Shown here in pieces: positions 42,081 through 43,432 of a stretch of DNA of 43,432 bases. Below the pieces are notes generated by a model. It did not search any database and was not told the origin of the DNA. It saw only the letters and a list, made by a program, of their open reading frames with translations. A program made the position numbers and the translations under genes. Origin of the DNA: UBA3210 sp963623095 (lineage in GTDB: Bacteria; Bacillota_I; Bacilli_A; RFN20; CAG-449); assembly GCA_963623095.1 (NCBI GenBank), contig CAVFKD010000012.1:1-43432 (forward strand), given 5' to 3'. Numbering within the stretch: the first letter of the stretch is position 1; every line of letters starts with the position of its first letter.

Positions 42081-43346
42081 ATGGATGATTATGATTTATT
42101 ATTAGATTTAAGAAAAAAGGGTGTTATTCCTTATTATGGATTTGTTAATTCATCCATAGGTTTATTATTTTTGAAATATTTAAGAAAGAAACAATATGGA
42201 GGAGAGTTAGATTTTAAATTAGAATGTAATACTCTTCATCCTGATTTTGTAGAAGGATTTTTAGGTCATGTAGAACAAGAATATTCTTTAGATAAAGGTT
42301 TATTATTTGATATATATGATAAAATGGAAACCAATGTTTTAGATAGTGAAGTAAAAAAATATTTAGCTTCAGAATTATATGATTATACTAAAGAAGAAAA
42401 AGTTAATTTAATTTATAATTTAATATCTTATGCTGATAAAGATATGTCTAGAACTAATATGTATACGACTAATAGATCATTAGTTGAATTAGTTAGACAA
42501 ATTCTTGATGTCAAAGAAGATGAAGCTTTTATGAATACATTCTCTGGATTAAATGTAGCTTCTATTGATATTAATGCGAAGAGATATATTGGTTATGAAT
42601 CAAAAAGAGATGTTTTGGCACTTTCTTATATGATTATGATTTTCTTGGATAAAAAGAATTTCTCACTTCGTAATGATGATATATATTCTCTTTCTAATAA
42701 TGAAATTGAAAAAGTAGATAAGATTTTAACAGATGGTCCTTGGGGAACATTTAATTCAAGGGATGAATATTTTGAAAGATCGATAATATCTAATAAGATG
42801 GAATATCATAACATTGAAATAACTATTGATGCTTTAAAAGAAAATGGTAAGGGAGTTATTATCGTTCCAAATAAATTTGCTTTAAGTGAAGCTTATAAAG
42901 ACTTAAGAAAGAAATTAGTAAATGAATGTTTATTAGACGCGGTTGTTTCTTTACCTCCATTAGGTAATGGGGTAAATGTGAATCCTTATTTATTAGTTAT
43001 TTCTAATAAGGGACAAATAAGAGATGAAGATGGTGAATATTTAGAAGCTAATATGATTTTATTTGTTGATGCGAATAGAAGTAAATTCTATGCTCAATAT
43101 AAAAGAAATTATTCTCTAACTAAAGAAGGTATTGATGAAATCGCGTATATCGTAAATCATTATAAAGAAACTCCTTATTCTACGATGGTTCATGATTATG
43201 AATTAGATGATAATATGTCTTTACTTACTTCAAAGTTTGTTGATTCTGATGAAGATAAAAAATATCTTCGTCCACATCGTAGTACATATGAAATAGAAGA
43301 AGAATTATTTGAATTATATAAAAAATTTGATTCATTAATAAAATAA
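42081..43346 (+). CDS. HsdM-like protein with degenerate methyltransferase motifs
   Basis: A 421-residue homologue of type I modification subunits. The order of elements is kept: helical N-terminus, TNRSLVELVRQILD (as YTPREVVELMV in HsdM), SAM-pocket region, motif IV region, then GKGVIIVPNKFALSEAYKDL and VSLPPLGNGVNVNPYLLVIS. Motif I reads NTFSGLNVAS (152-161) in place of DPxCGSGG, and motif IV reads TDGPWG (217-222) in place of NPPF. Both SAM binding and adenine methylation may be lost. The ATG is 1 bp after the HsdS-like stop. No HsdR is seen before the window ends. Confidence 0.8.
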   Translation: MDDYDLLLDLRKKGVIPYYGFVNSSIGLLFLKYLRKKQYGGELDFKLECNTLHPDFVEGFLGHVEQEYSLDKGLLFDIYDKMETNVLDSEVKKYLASELYDYTKEEKVNLIYNLISYADKDMSRTNMYTTNRSLVELVRQILDVKEDEAFMNTFSGLNVASIDINAKRYIGYESKRDVLALSYMIMIFLDKKNFSLRNDDIYSLSNNEIEKVDKILTDGPWGTFNSRDEYFERSIISNKMEYHNIEITIDALKENGKGVIIVPNKFALSEAYKDLRKKLVNECLLDAVVSLPPLGNGVNVNPYLLVISNKGQIRDEDGEYLEANMILFVDANRSKFYAQYKRNYSLTKEGIDEIAYIVNHYKETPYSTMVHDYELDDNMSLLTSKFVDSDEDKKYLRPHRSTYEIEEELFELYKKFDSLIK

Positions 43347-43363
43347 ATATTAAAAGGAGATCA

Positions 43364-43432
43364 ATGAAAAATAACGAAAAAAATTTTTATATTTATTCTT
43401 TAAATATAATTGATTATATTAAAAATAAATTT
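43364..43432 (+). CDS. Small accessory protein, 5' part only
   Basis: An ATG at 43364 behind AAGGAG (43354-43359) opens a frame that runs off the window after 23 codons. The visible part, NFYIYSLNIIDYIKNKF, resembles the beginning of small DUF5659-like proteins, which I recall from memory only. It begins 17 bp after the HsdM-like gene and probably belongs to the same operon. Confidence 0.55.
   Translation, partial: MKNNEKNFYIYSLNIIDYIKNKF

Noticed and set aside
1..43432. UGA read as tryptophan, as in Mycoplasma.
   Set aside because: All long genes use TGG for Trp and none contains an in-frame TGA; the standard bacterial code gives intact proteins of normal length.
1..43432. CRISPR arrays, rRNA genes, insertion sequences or prophage.
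   Set aside because: No regularly spaced repeats, no rRNA signatures and no transposase, integrase or phage structural genes were seen.

Overview
The window is strongly AT-rich, tightly packed bacterial DNA with Shine-Dalgarno starts (AGGAGG-type) and sigma-A-type promoters (TTGACA/TATAAT, 17 bp spacing). Gene content (RNase J, YebC, TypA, DtxR/Feo iron uptake, lipoproteins with Ser-rich linkers, terminators with UUCG loops) points to an uncultured low-GC Bacillota, probably of the Erysipelotrichia / RF39-like, Mollicutes-related gut groups. The lineage is inference. Tryptophan is encoded by TGG and all long frames are free of TGA. None of the 42 complete genes ends in TGA (35 TAA, 7 TAG by my reading).

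Layout. 1-2.5 kb: MATE exporter and RlmA-type rRNA methyltransferase. 2.5-6.1 kb: iron module, with a DtxR-family repressor divergent from feoA-feoA-feoB and a Cys-rich FeoB partner; two identical-format dyads bracket the feo promoter. 6.2-9.3 kb: CmpB-type membrane protein and two secreted proteins on the minus strand. 9.5-13 kb: asnS, a membrane-anchored protein, galE. 13-15.1 kb: three membrane proteins on the minus strand. 15.2-18.2 kb: thioredoxin-like lipoprotein, yebC, a membrane protein, and rplM-rpsI behind a short structured leader. 18.2-20.4 kb: a gene remnant, a long structured leader, a membrane-free FtsH-like protease, and tRNA-His on the minus strand. 20.5-24.2 kb: an RNase J with altered metal ligands, and typA.

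24.2-27.3 kb (minus): M3 peptidase lipoprotein and a BaiN/HI0933-type flavoprotein. 27.4-29.2 kb: guanylate-kinase-like protein and M29 aminopeptidase. 29.2-37.6 kb: a long plus-strand run holding an extracellular MBL-fold lipoprotein, a tyrosine phosphatase, a nitroreductase, a cysteine desulfurase with a TtcA-type sulfurtransferase, two more lipoproteins (one with tandem thioredoxin folds) and an alpha/beta hydrolase. 37.6-40.6 kb: a GGDEF protein from a near-perfect promoter, and a DUF1593-DUF5060-like protein. 40.7 kb to the end: an accessory operon with a strong promoter and a dyad in its leader, encoding an unknown protein, a half-size HsdS-like protein, an HsdM homologue whose SAM and catalytic motifs are both altered, and the start of another small gene.

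The best candidates for something undescribed are (i) this HsdS/pseudo-HsdM operon without a visible restriction subunit and (ii) the soluble FtsH-like AAA+/M41 protease behind a leader of about 170 nt with several adjoining hairpins.
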